64,000 nucleotides of DNA from Polytrichum commune (lineage: Eukaryota > Streptophyta > Polytrichopsida > Polytrichales > Polytrichaceae), in NCBI GenBank assembly GCA_950295325.1, contig OX485804.1, positions 8,742,001 to 8,806,000 of the forward strand. Reading direction: 5' to 3'. The notes under the pieces were generated by a model. It made no database searches, was not told where the DNA came from, and was given only the letters and a program-made list of their open reading frames with translations. A program made the translations under genes and the position numbers. This document shows, in pieces, positions 23,622-35,437 of this stretch (the first letter of the stretch is position 1; each line of letters starts with the position of its first letter).

Positions 23622-26006
23622 TCAGTCAACTTTCTCCTCCATCTCCTTGATCCACCTCTTCACCATAGCATCAACTCTAATGTTCTCTTTCTCTTTTTTG
23701 TTTTCTGCCCTTACTTTCCTCTTTTCCTCAAGTGTTGCATCCTTTGCATTCTTAGCATCTTCTTTTTCTTTGTTCTCAGTTAGAAATCCTATACTTGTTA
23801 TAAGCCTGCCATGACAATGAAGGGCGTTGGTTCTCTTCCTAGATGTAGAAGTATGGAATTTAGGGATTGCTAGAATTTGTGATAGTGTATGACCTTTGTT
23901 CCTCTCTGTGCTCTTTGATCTATGTGTAGGAGCAGGAACATGAGGCTGATGGATTGGTGTAGAGATTGGAGCAATACCATGGGGGGAAGGAGCTACTAGT
24001 GGGACACTAGGCTGTTCATGTGGGATACTAGGTTGCACAGATGGAAGAAGACTAGGCTCTCTTGAGATTAGGTTTTTTTCTTCCATGTAGTCACAATACC
24101 ATCCTTGGTAGTGGACAGAGATATCCTTGGTAAGATCAATTGCTGCCACATCTCCTTGAGCTTCATCATTGTTGAAGCTACACACATAATATGATCACAA
24201 TGAGATGACAATAAAAATCAGTTGCATGTCTCAATAATACTTTTCACATCCCAAAATTAACATAGAAAGGATTTGGTGTTATTAGTTGACCTTGAGGTTT
24301 TGTACACCAGACTTGTTGGTGAAATTCCTTGAGTCTCTAGGATGACAAGTTCTTCCTCAACCAGTGATAACTATGACAATGATTGTGTTATATCTTGAGG
24401 ATCCTCCTCAATAGGGACAGTTGTTATCAGCTCTACTGCAAAGGACCCAAGTCCTACATCAATCAATGGTGATTGAATCTGTAATAGTCCAGGCTGAAGT
24501 AGCAGGCTAGGTGGGGGGGGATCAACTTGAGGAAGCTGAGGAAAGAGGCTGGGGTATAGGTGACATAATGGGGGGGTTTCCAAGATGGGAGAAAAAGTTG
24601 GGCATGGGTGATTGCAGGTCTGGAGATGCCACTTCATCTTCAACTTCAGGTACCTTATTCCTCACATATACCTGATCTGCACCTAGCTTTAAGTCCATTG
24701 CTCTTTTGTCAATAGGGTATAAACCTGTTGTAGAGAAACCAACCTTAATACTTTCTGGTTTTAGTGCCTTTGCAAGTGCTCTTGATGCCATTTCAGCTAA
24801 GGTAGTCTTCATAGTTGATCCCTTTGCCCAATTGGGATCCTTCCTCATCTTCTCCATTTTCTCATGTGCTAGGTTCAGTTTGAAGGGATGGAAGATGGCT
24901 ACATCAAGAGGTTGCAATTCATGAGTTGAATGGGCTGGAAGGGTAAGAATCTCTAAGCCAATTTCTAGCCCAAATAAGACAACCTCTCTTGTCACATGGC
25001 TACAATGTCCGTCTAAAATTAGTAGGTGTTTGTTCTCTCTAGAGATTCCCCTTAGAACATTGTTTTTAAAATGTTGCAGCTAATCCAAGAAAATTCCAGA
25101 TGTCATGTACCCATTCTCTTGCCATGACATTGCAGCATTGGGTTCACAATTCCTTATGTAATCAATGATGGGCCTTGTTTTCTTCTTGAATATATAGAGG
25201 TTGGGGATGGAGGACCCTGCTGCATTTACACAAGTCATAATGCTCATCCACTCTCTGTCATCAACTATGGTATGTCTCATTGACTTGCTGCCTTTTTTGG
25301 CTACCACTTTGATTGAAGAGTTGCCCCCTCCTGCACTCACTCCAGTCTCATCTGAGTTCCAGATGTGGCTGGGCTGAAAGTCATGTGCAGAGTATACTTG
25401 CTCAAGTAGGTTGTAGAAAAAGGTAGTTGATTCCCTATTTAGCCCTAGTGCTCTCTTCATTTCTAGACCATCTGCACACCTTAACGTAATACTTGGATGT
25501 CTCTTCTTAAATCCATCCCACCATTTCTGACCTGGAATACCATCTCTGAATGGATGTTGCCTTGGTGCATTCTTTAGAATGGTTTGAATGGTGCATTTGA
25601 GCATGTTTAATGTCACACACAAGGCCACCTTCTGCATAGAGAAGCACCATTCTACTAGTGCCAGTTCTTCAACTTCAATAAGATATGTTTGATGTCCAAT
25701 CTTCTTTGTAGATGTCTTGCCATTCTTCCAATCATGTATGCTTAATGGGGGGATTCCATACAGCTCTACAGCTTGTCTAATTGAGAGCCTTTTAGACCTC
25801 ACTGCATCTAAAGCAAACCTCATGGGCTCTTCTGACCAGGTGCCCCTTGTGCCATATGTCCTCTTTCTTACAGGTTTGCAAGGAGTAGGGTTCTCTCTAG
25901 GGTTTGGTGGAGCTAAGTTTCCCTGAGGGCCACTTCTAACCTTCTTTGGGACTTGCACATTCGTCCTCAGCTGCTGCTAGGGGTGTTGAATGGGATGCCT
26001 AGCCAT
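23622..26006 (-). pseudogene. Pogo/Tigger-like (Tc1/mariner superfamily, DDE_1) transposase, broken
   Basis: Read on the - strand from an ATG at 26004-26006. Order of parts: a psq/CENP-B-type helix-turn-helix (RLSIRQAVELYGIPPLSIHD, about 25790-25740), a DDE_1 core with first acidic site WNSDETG near 25355, second LILDGHCSH near 25010, and third LQPLDV near 24905, then a charged lysine/glutamate-rich tail ending at 23622. The family is a DNA cut-and-paste transposase. Damage: an in-frame stop near codon 10 (25977-25979), another at 25080-25082, and reading-frame changes around 24.2-24.6 kb, close to a G run. The catalytic triad (D, D, D) is intact, so decay is fairly recent. The element ends were not identified. 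It abuts the gyrase/PP2A fragments. Confidence 0.85.
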
Positions 26007-26817
26007 CTAATAGTAGAAAAATTACATTAGTTCAAGATTAAGGGTTTGAGTGTGAAGTTCTTAAGGTTTTAGGAGTAGAATGAAAGAATGTGTGCAAACA
26101 ATGGCAATGTTAAGGTTAGGATCACACCTTGCAGTTGAAGCATTGATGAAAATGCATTTTTTCCCTCAAGCTTGTGAAATCATGCACTGCTCCACATGTT
26201 CAGTTGTGTAGCAGCGCTCCCCGTGCCGCCCCCGCAACTCCTCGCAACTCAAGAGAAAAGACATTCTCCTCCCGCAGTTGCGGTTTCACTATGAAGTTCA
26301 TCCGTTTAAATTTTTCATCCGATCAATTAAGCATTTGTTGTTCATTCAACATCGTAACGTTTAATGGATGTTATTCTTGATGTGCTGCAAATTCTCATCC
26401 AGTCTATCGAACGTGTTCCCAAAGAAATTTTCATGCGAGCATTTTGTCCGGTTGTTGTCCGGTCTGTGGGCCGTGACTGGTCATTGGCGTGCTTACCTTA
26501 CCTCAAATTCTCAAAAACTCCGTTTTTTCTCCGCATAGTGTTTGGCTCTATCTTGAGCGAATCGTTGACACAAACGTGACCGTGTTCCAAAGAGGTCAGG
26601 GTCCGTTCTTGGCTCCAAGTGCGCTTAAAATGAGTTTCCATCTCTCTTTTGGCTTTGGGTGCCTTTTTGGCCTACTTTACTTTAGACCAAGTTTCCAAAC
26701 GAACATGAATGGCATGTTTGCAAGCCCTTTAATAACACCGCACCTTTGTAAAAGGTGTTCTTCATGGAGGTTAGATCCTACTATTTTGACACATGTGTTA
26801 ATTAAATATATTTCTTA
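26007..26817. other. Flank of the pogo-like transposase
   Basis: Probably holds the 5' end of the transposon. GC-rich from about 26200 to 26300, then mixed sequence with repeated TTGTCCGGT words near 26450. No terminal inverted repeat could be matched to the other side by eye. Confidence 0.4.
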
Positions 26818-27212
26818 GGGTGAGTTTCCATGGAGGTCATTCTCCCACTAAATTCTTGATAATAGTGATTGGACTTGTTTTCTATAGATTAGCATAGGCC
26901 GCCAACCAACCACATTTTGGTGGCCTACTAGAATGTGGAGGGCCATGGACATGGGCCGTTAGGCTCCATGCGTCCACAAAAGCAACAATTTTATTTTAAC
27001 CTGCAAGTGCATGTCACCAAAGGATTGAAGAAGGAGGTACATCCTTGCTAACCCGGAGGAGGAGGTTCGTAGGTGGCCTGGATTTGAGAAGATGACAGTA
27101 GCTACTTGGCACATACAAACCCTACCCCATCATGTTCCATCTACATTTGGGAGAGTTCGTCCTTATTCCCACTAGAATTTGGTAGGCAAACGGCTTATTT
27201 GGAAACTCACCC
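26818..27212. mobile_element. MITE, GGGTGAGTTTCCATG family, 395 bp, TTA target duplication
   Basis: The left end is GGGTGAGTTTCCATGGAGG. The right end, reversed, is GGGTGAGTTTCCAAATAAG. TTA lies immediately outside both ends (26815-26817 and 27213-27215). The body matches 41172-41561 in reverse orientation. The ends plus TTA suggest a Harbinger-type non-autonomous element. Confidence 0.75.
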
Positions 27213-27900
27213 TTAGCATGCCCCAAGTGGTATTATTGTCTATTGTGCAAGGGAAGGATGTGTTTCACTTGTCTCTAGATTAAATAGGTCGTCCAAATTG
27301 GGGTAGTTGGGTTTGGATTAGCATCACGTAGCAATTCACGCTAGTGTAACTTAAGGATCAATTTACAAGGCTCCTTAGATCAAGATTGTAAGGAAGGCTA
27401 TAGACTGTAAGATGGACAAAGAGTCTCTTGTTGTCTCATGTTTACGAACCTCGAAGATTGAATAACATAGATTGTCACCGAAAAATTAACGGAATTTGGA
27501 CAAGCTTTAGTCAATGGCTATGGACTCTTCTCCGTTAAGTCCCATTAGGATTTTTTGGAAGATGGAAAATAATGCACTTTGGGGGTATTTTTTTTCCTCC
27601 ATCAAGATAGGAACATTGCAAAAGACATCATTTGGGGATATAGACCCAAAAATATGCCAAATTTTAATAGCACATGCTTCGAGAAGCAATGTGACCAAAT
27701 AATCATTCGAGATGTGTAATTTTTCACAAATAATACAAGATGCATGCGACTAATGTGCTATAATAAGAGATGCAATCCATATCTAAGACAAATATTTGTC
27801 ATTTCTACCATAGGGTCCTCTAATAGAATACCACTCATACATTTTCAAATTGTCTTGAATTCATGCATAAGTCTATAATTACTTAAATAAGCCTAGTTTG

Positions 27901-28099
27901 ATATGTGCAATTAGGTTGTCTTTTTACCCATGCAAATTACCTAGGGTCAAAATATAATTACAAAAACTTATAACTTCGTTAACCCATCTATACGGCAACC
28001 ATAGTAAATTAAATGATGTATATTCATATTGTGATAACAAATATCCAAAAGAGTGTGGAATGTTGATAAATTACCATGGGGCAACTTAATTGCACATAC
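27901..28099. mobile_element. MITE-like element, ATATGTGCAATTA family, 199 bp
   Basis: The left end is ATATGTGCAATTAGGTTG; the right end, reversed, is GTATGTGCAATTAAGTTG. A related copy lies at 33414-33611 in the other orientation, and halves of another copy appear on both sides of the LINE (46690-46760 and 48850-48905). Confidence 0.65.
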
Positions 28100-28283
28100 C
28101 ACTATACATAGCTAAACTACGGACTCAAGAGCAAACCCAAGTGCATAGGATGCTACATAGCTTTTATAGATGCTTAACTTTATCGGGCTTATTGATGCAA
28201 TTGAACTTCAACATTTGCTTTACATACCATAAAGAAAGGAAAAGAAAAGAAAAGAAAAACATTAACATCATGGCACATTATAA

Positions 28284-28660
28284 GGGTTGGTTCACATGGG
28301 GTCCGAAGTCCCAAGCCCCACTCATGTTTGCAAATCCCAACATGGAGGCAAAGTCTCAACTTTTGAGCCTCAAGAAACCATTCAAATATGGTTAATTATC
28401 GTAAGAGTTGGATCTTGTGTGATTTATGCCAAATTTTCTACAAGACTTGTGTTGAAAGTTAAGTTTAACTTTTTGCTCGACTCAACTCTCAACACAAGTC
28501 TTACGTCTCACCTCCAAAAAGTGTTGCCATGTAGGCATCCATGTCATACTTGGGACTTGCGTGAAGTGGTAAGTCCCAACTTCCATGCTCTCAACGGTTG
28601 AGATTGCACGGATTGACCTCAAGTGACTTGAGACTCATGATTTGGGACCCTATGTGAAAC
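28284..28660. mobile_element. Harbinger/Tourist-like MITE, copy related to 53945-54324
   Basis: The left end is GGGTTGGTTCACATGGGGTC with TAA just outside. The right end, reversed, reads TTTCACATAGGGTCCC, and its last few bases have decayed. Body blocks such as GTGTTGCCATGTAGGCATCC and TCAACGGTTGAGATTGCACG are shared with 53945-54324. Confidence 0.7.
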
Positions 28661-29448
28661 AACATGAAGTACCTATCTTAGGACCTTCCTTACATGTGCC
28701 CTCTCACTCTTAAAACCTTAATTTGATTAAAAAATAAAAAAATAAAAAATAAAGCATGTTCACATGTTAACAATACATGGCCCCGCAATGGAAAAGTCTC
28801 GGGTTTAGCCTAGGAGTTGGACTCACGTATCAAGCCCAACCGCTATTGTACCATTGGCATGGGTTGGAAAGCTTCCCGGGTTGGAATAGCTTGGATCTAT
28901 TGCGGCCCAACTTCAACTCCTCTATAAGATTATCAACTATCAACACTTCACAATCTTTGACCAAATAGAATATTAACTTCAACTATTTCTATGTAAAGCC
29001 TTGTGTATTGTAAGATATTAGTTTTGATCACGGGACCCACATTTTATGAAGCTCATATAGAGTGAACGTATAACGAGACATATAATAACGAGACTACTCC
29101 CCTTTAAAGCAATGTTACCTAATTTAGCACCCCTTTATGGTAGCGTTTGGTGTACAATGTGTGAACATGCTCTTGGATTTTCTTAAAAACTCTTTAATTT
29201 TCCCCGGTTTATTTTCAAAGGCTTTACCAACCATAATTTAATTGGAGAAGTATGGCAAGTCCGTTGCAATGAGGAACGTGTGTGTTACAAGATTTTAAAA
29301 AGAGCACGGCAAGATGAGCGCCCTCAAAAGAGTGGAAAATTTAAACCATTTTTTCAACACTCGGTACAAAATGGAGCGCGGGATTGCACTAGTTTGCGGG
29401 TCCCGGTGTAGACTTGGGCTCCACCTTTGTCTATATTACGAACCTTAT
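28661..29448. other. Intergenic, nothing recognised
   Basis: AT-rich with a short AAATAAAAAAT tract near 28730. The + strand frame at 28777-28968 has no known motif. Confidence 0.5.
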
Positions 29449-29985
29449 AAAACTTTCCACATGACTTTACCAAATAACCAAAGTATCTCCTAAAAATCGG
29501 GTAAAGCTCCCTCGGTTATAGGGGAGGCATCCAGCTATCCCAATGCACCTACAAGAACTTGCTCCGGATATTTTTCAAGTAGGTTTTAGTCAAGTAGCTT
29601 TCACACATGTTCATTGTTTTATCTACCAAGCAATGAATGTTGGGTAGTTTTTGTCCCATCCCCAAATGCCTTAATACTCACCTATCTTACCATCGGTTTT
29701 TGTTAATGAAGCTCCTCGTGCCCTTATAGCTAAGACCAAAAAGCAACCAATCACAAGGGCGGGAGCCTGGAGGCGACACTTTTAAAGGTCCTATATTCTT
29801 GCCTCATGTTTGGGTACCAATGGGAGGGTCAGTGCTTGAGGCTTAAAACCTCCACTTGTAAGCCATGCCACATCATTTGCCAACTAGGCTCGGCACTCGA
29901 TAATGTGGATGATGTGGAGGCCGTGTTTTTGGAACCAACTTTTATTATTAGTCTTATTAGCTAAAGTGAGGTGGGAAGGGGGCAT
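29449..29985 (+). mobile_element. Copy D of the CCCCCTCCCCACCT MITE, upstream of the SMP-30-like gene
   Basis: Nearly full-length match to 4041-4563, sharing TCCCTCGGTTATAGGGGAGG, TTTTGTCCCATCCCCAAAT and GCCAACTAGGCTCGG, and ending GGTGGGAAGGGGGCAT. The left inverted repeat is diverged. It ends about 30 bp before the TATA box of the next gene. Confidence 0.75.
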
Positions 29986-30016
29986 TATTAAACTAGTGAA
30001 CCCCTTTGCCCCTCCA

Positions 30017-30023
30017 TATAAAA
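30017..30023 (+). promoter_or_regulatory. Putative TATA box of the SMP-30-like gene
   Basis: TATAAAA lies 163 bp before the ATG at 30186 in a short unique stretch between the MITE end (29985) and the coding region. A start site around 30050 would be expected. Inferred from sequence only. Confidence 0.45.
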
Positions 30024-30185
30024 TGCTAATTATGGTGCAGACACACTCTTCAGGATCTAGCTCCTTTCCTAGAATCTTCAAACCCTAGGACAGGACCTTC
30101 GATTCTCAACCCCTTCCTTTATGCCTCTTAATTCGCTCTCAAAGTTCCCAAGTTTGAGCTCGCCGATCGAAGTGTATTGATAGCT

Positions 30186-32207
30186 ATGATGAGGAATTCA
30201 CGGCTGTGGCATCTATTTTTCCTCCTGCAATTGTGTTTGGAGGTTGCAATCGGTGCTGCGACAGCGCCCGTCGACACAATTGGCTTCGAAGCGGTGGATT
30301 TGTATCCCCATGGATTTGAATGGGATCCTAAGAACAACCGGTTTCTCGTGGGATCCAGTGGCTCCGGAGCGATAATTAGTGTGTCGGGCGACGATGGCGA
30401 AGTGGAGGAGTTTGTGACGGATGACGGGTACGCTGCCAAGGCCGGCGTCATGGGAATCGTCGTCGATCGGAATCTCAATAGAGTTCTTGTCGCCGTTCAA
30501 GATGTGGAGGCGTGGGGGTTTAGTGGAGTTGCGGCTTATGATCTTGATACGAAGGAGAGGATTTATTTTACTCGGCTGGACCAACTGGGTGTCGGTGAAG
30601 GTACTCTGGGCTCCGTCTGTTCGTCTCTGTCTTAGGTGTTTGATTCCCTAGTGTGTTTGTTTGGTGGTTTTTTTGTGTAGCATCTGGTGTGTTATCTTTC
30701 TTAGGAATCAAACAATACACAACAATTTGAGTTGTATGGGATTCAAGTGACTGTGAATGGCAGACTTATTAGTTCGATTTCGATACGATCATTGGGAAAT
30801 CGACGTTGTTGAAGGGGCGTTTACACACAACCACCGCGGTGGTTGAGTTGGGGTTTGGGTCCGCCTTCAACCACACTACCATTTTGTTTTTTTCGTTTAC
30901 GGACTACTACGTACTCTTGTAGCTAGAGAGTGGATTTGATCTCAATGATCGTTTCTTCTATTGGTGCAAATCATGGAGTGGAGACGAGCAGTTTATAGAG
31001 TCGAGTGGCGAGGTTGTCTAAGAGTAATTTCCTCCTGCAAATTCTCTCCCATGCTTATGCCTTGAAGTTCTCTCCGGTGGCACGTAACTACAATCAGAAT
31101 AGAGCAAAGAAAGTAAACTACAACCATGGCAAATACACCTTGTATTGTAGTTGGGCAAGTAAGAGTGGTTGTGGTTGTGGTTATCATTCATACACCTTAT
31201 CTCTCCTTATCCCTGGAACATAGAAGCAAAAGAAAGTGAACTCCAACCGTCAACCACCTTGAGATTCCCAAGTGTGTTCGTATTATATTTGTTGTGTAGC
31301 ATCTCCATGTTCTCTCTTTCTTAGCAACGGGACTTGGGACATTGCATGGGGCTATAATTCACTGTAAATGAAGGGCTTAATATTTCCATTTCGATATGAT
31401 CTTTGGGGAGAGTGACGCTGTTGAATTTGGATTTCTTCAGCATAGATCGGAGGTTCATTAGTTGGAGCTCAAATTGCCTAACCTGCGATGTGATCTCCAT
31501 GGATTATATTTGCAGAGGACAAGTCTTGTGCTCACGACGTTGCTGTTGACCACATGGGAAATGCTTATGTCACCAACTGCAGAAGCAATTTCATATGGAA
31601 GGTGACCAAGGATGGAATACCTTCAGTGTTTCTGCAACATGCCAATTTCACATCCCAGCCAACCCTTGTGGACAGCTCCATGTCATGGTGTGGTCTTACT
31701 GGAATAGTTTACCATAAACAAGGATACCTCCTGGCCTCTCATGCAAGTTCAGGTGCTCTCTTTCGAATTACTCTGGACAAGGAAGATGATAAAAACCTCC
31801 ATGTGGTGTGGATGAGGGAGAAACTGCCAGGGGCAATTTCCATAGGCCTGCGGGAAGACGGAACCCTAGTTGTGGTTGCAAGGGAGAAAGTTTGGTTGGT
31901 TGGAAGTGCAAGCAACTGGATGGCTGCCAATGCTGTTGACATGGTCCCCCTAAATTCCGCGGACCATGTCACGGCCGTTGCGTCGACAAAGAGCACAACA
32001 TTCATCTTGCCTTCTTACATTTCAGAGAAGCTGCAAGGGTTGTCAAGACAGAATTTTGAGGTGCGCAAACTTGTGTTTCCTGCCGAGATTCAAAGCAAGG
32101 ATCCGGTGTGGCTCATTATTACAATTGTAGTTATTGTGGTGGTTGTTACATTATGGAGATTCCAGGTGGTTTACTTGTACAAGCAGTATAGGAAGAAGAG
32201 AACTTGA
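30186..32207 (+). CDS. Strictosidine synthase/SMP-30-like (calcium-dependent phosphotriesterase superfamily) membrane protein
   Basis: Two exons, 30186-30600 and 31516-32207, joined in phase across a GT-AG intron, give 368 residues with no break. The product starts MMRNSRLWHLFFLLQLCL, a signal peptide. It continues with beta-propeller strands (PHGFEWDPKNNRFLVGS, about 38-54) and the family's conserved AHDVAVDHMGNAYVTN stretch just after the junction, then SSMSWCGLTGI. It ends in a hydrophobic segment (about 336-353) followed by a basic tail YKQYRKKRT, so a single C-terminal membrane anchor. Layout and length match plant proteins annotated as calcium-dependent phosphotriesterase superfamily (Arabidopsis At2g47370 type). 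Catalytic activity is unproven for these plant members. The ATG at 30189 is an alternative start. A MITE ends close upstream. Confidence 0.9.
30601..31515 (+). other. Intron of the SMP-30-like gene with an internal duplication
   Basis: This 915-bp intron holds two diverged direct copies of about 170 bp (30640-30815 and 31262-31432), both with GTGTAGCATCT, TCTTTCTTAG and TTTCGATAyGATC. Between them lies an 18-bp perfect palindrome, CAACCACCGCGGTGGTTG, at 30828-30845, and several GTGGTTG-type words. Confidence 0.7.
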
Positions 32208-33413
32208 TTAAATCAGGGCAGCAGGCCAACCAAATGCTGTGTAGATAGATACCACCAAGGGTTTGTAAATACCTGTGATTTTTCTCAACAATCTGTGCAG
32301 GGCGTTGTGGTGATGACAACAACTTGTATGTGGCAAATTCCTTCACTTTGTTAAAAGCCTTGAGAATGATAATTGTGTCCTCCAGGAAGTAGTATTCTGG
32401 TTTTGGCTTCAAGTTCTGCATTGCTTTCCAAGGGTATATGGGACTCACACAGGAGAGCTTGCTAACTCAAAATGATGACCTGCAAATAGGTAATATGTGA
32501 CCTGAGTCGTCTTGTTTCTGGCTGATGATGAACGTTTCAAGTCGGTCACCATCAAATGAGCTTTTCAGAATTCCAAAACAAGATGAGACAAATTAGTAAT
32601 TATCCATTGGTCACCATTTCGAGTTGGCAAGCTCTCATGTGTTAGTCTTGCAGTAGTTAGCTTAGATCTCAGAAAGCCACCTACTCCAGGGACATCATGG
32701 ATAATAAGCCCATTCGTCACGAGTGCGGAGTGTGGAGCATCCATGAAGCCCCAAGGGTAGCCAGGCTAGCACGTGCATTATCCTCTGGAATGCATGCAAT
32801 GTTCGATTCAATGATCTAAGGCCATACAAATAACAAATTCCCTTACATTTTTGTGCAAGAGGTTTACATAACCAGCAAGAGGAAGTGGATGACAAGCTTC
32901 TTTGGCAGCAAGTTATCCACATACCTGAGTTGAGCCATTTATGGGGCATAACCAGCTTGCTCATAAACATAATGTGGAGTTTCTGAATGAAATGCGCTCT
33001 ATGTGGATCTAAAAACAAAACACATGACTGATCTCTCATCCAGGAGCCAAAAGGTTATTAGAACTTGTCGTAATTTTACTTCCATGGAGACATGGTATCA
33101 TTCATAACTCATAATATATCCATGAGTAGAATGGTTATGACTGATAACTAGATTGAGTAGGTGGATGGCTTGCAGATCCTGTGGCTTGTCTTCCACCCTC
33201 CTCTCGTTGGTTATCTAGTCCATATGAAAGCACATGAAGTTGTTGGAAGTGCGTGTCCACTTCAATGACTGGCCGGCTATGGCAATGCACCACATTCAAC
33301 TACCTTTCTGATGCAGGCTCTAGAGAACATGAGTATGCAGAATGCACCCAGATTAAAGAAAGTAAATTGCACATAATCAGCACTTTCACAATGTGTGACG
33401 AACTTCTACACTA
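32208..33413. other. 3' flank of the SMP-30-like gene
   Basis: The first few hundred bases are probably 3' UTR. The rest has no recognised gene; the - strand frame 32695-33039 (114 codons) shows no known motif. Confidence 0.5.
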
Positions 33414-33611
33414 ATATGTGCAATTATGATTGCCCCACAAATTTTAATATATTACATCACAGTAACAAAATACCAAACAGTAAAAATATATTGTGGTTGC
33501 TATAGGAATGTATAAATAAAGGCCTAAGTTTGTGTAATCTAATTTGACCCAAGGTGATTTTCATGGGTAAAGAGACAACCTATTTGTAAGGGCAACTTAA
33601 TTGCACATATC
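33414..33611. mobile_element. MITE-like element, ATATGTGCAATTA family, 198 bp
   Basis: The ends ATATGTGCAATTATGATTGC and (reversed) ATATGTGCAATTAAGTTGCC are inverted repeats. The body matches 27901-28099 in the opposite orientation, including TTGACCCAAGGTGATTTTCA against its complement there. Confidence 0.65.
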
Positions 33612-35437
33612 AATGCAGTTTACATATGGTACATATTCATTAAGTAGTGCATGATTGAAGCAGCTTTCGGGTTTCCTTGGCATGAGCTCCCACGTTGTAA
33701 AATGTTGCCCATCTTATCGTCATGGCTATAACAAACAAGTCATAAGTTGTTCCTAGGCAAATAGGAAGAAAACCGGGTAAAGTTTTGTGACGACTACCAT
33801 GGGGGAGGGTGAATATGCAAAGGAGCATTATATACAACATTGGTTCTTGTTTTTAAAGACAAATTGACCCCTAATTTGGTGTTAGAGACCCTAATGTATT
33901 TTTAATGGGAACCAATTGAAATGACTAAACAATAAACTTGAGAGGCCATGTCTTTACTGCACCCCCTTCATGGTAGGTGTTGTGGACTAAAACCCAAGAG
34001 ACCCTTGAGATAATCAACCATTTCACTTTAGGATAGTAGGTATACATTTGATTTAGTGTGATCAATATTATTCATCATGAACTCACGTAAGTTGGCAATC
34101 AAAGAAGTTGGCATGGGACACTAGTTGCGACATGGCAAGTTGTGAAGGCCACTCAAATCAACTTATTGCAAATTAATTATAATGCAACACTACATCATAT
34201 ATATATATATATATTGTACTAAACATCTCTTCTACCATAGGATTGTTTTGGAGTTAGATTGACTCAACAATTTAACAACACTTATAGCTCTTGCTAAGAC
34301 AACAATTGAGGTGCAACATTGCTAAATGTTTATACAACCAAGCCTGATGACATTGTTGTTGGTGAAGTCATGCCTCATTCATGCGCATATGTATTCATTT
34401 GTATGATGCCCTAGTGTACATGCAAGGATTTGTGGTGTCTACATGAGCTCATCCATCATGAAGGTGAAAACACAACAAACTACTCTATAGCCTAAAATTG
34501 TTTATTTTAAGATAATTTGACTCCGAAATTGGAATGATTGATATTGTTTTAATCGAGTGGTTTGGAATGTATCTCGTAGGTGAGTTGTTTGTTCCAGAGC
34601 CCCTTCATCCAAGATGAATGAGTTTACATAGATGTCATCAACTACAAGCCCTAGTGCACATGTTGATGGCCTACTAAGCTCTCCATACATGATGAACATG
34701 ACATTTGTCTTGCTCATTTTGCAAAGTCGTGTAACTTTTGCACTTTAAGTTCTTTTATTTGACTCAAAACTTTTCATTATACGAGGCGCCTTGACCACAC
34801 TATCTTTTATACAAACCATTAGATAGCCAACACACATACTTGACCAACCTAACCTAGGCAAGTGACGCACATGGCAAGCCAACAACCCGGCACAAGCAGC
34901 CAACCCCTACTGTCCTTGCATAGGAGTAGTGGAGACTATACCAAATTGCATGGATGAGCAAACTATGATTTTAAGTAAATCTAGAAAACATATTCATTCA
35001 TGATCATGAACACAAACACAAATGAGAACATTAGTTGCACAAATCATACATGCTCATTGCAAAACAAGCTATGTAAGGGAACAAACTAGAAGCATATAAT
35101 GACAATCCCGATTATATACATACTTTGAGTAGCAATGTACTAATATAAACATCATTGTGGATGTGAATTTGTCACAAACAACACTTTATACATGATATAT
35201 ACATGCAACAAAAACATGCCTACGACAAGAAATGCAATCCGCATTAGAAGTTGGATTTTGCCACTTCTATCATAGGACCAACCGATAAAGCCCCGTGTAT
35301 ATATAATGTCATCGCGTCCAAAATTCACGCATAAGACATACTTACTTGAAACCCGATTACATATTATCAGTTTATGGTTGTGGCATGTAGAAAACCTCTA
35401 TGGTGTCATTGGGTTGGGACGGCAAAGTCCAAGCTAA
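33612..35437. other. Intergenic, nothing recognised
   Basis: AT-rich with a TA dinucleotide tract at about 34198-34214. Only short unconserved frames. Confidence 0.5.
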
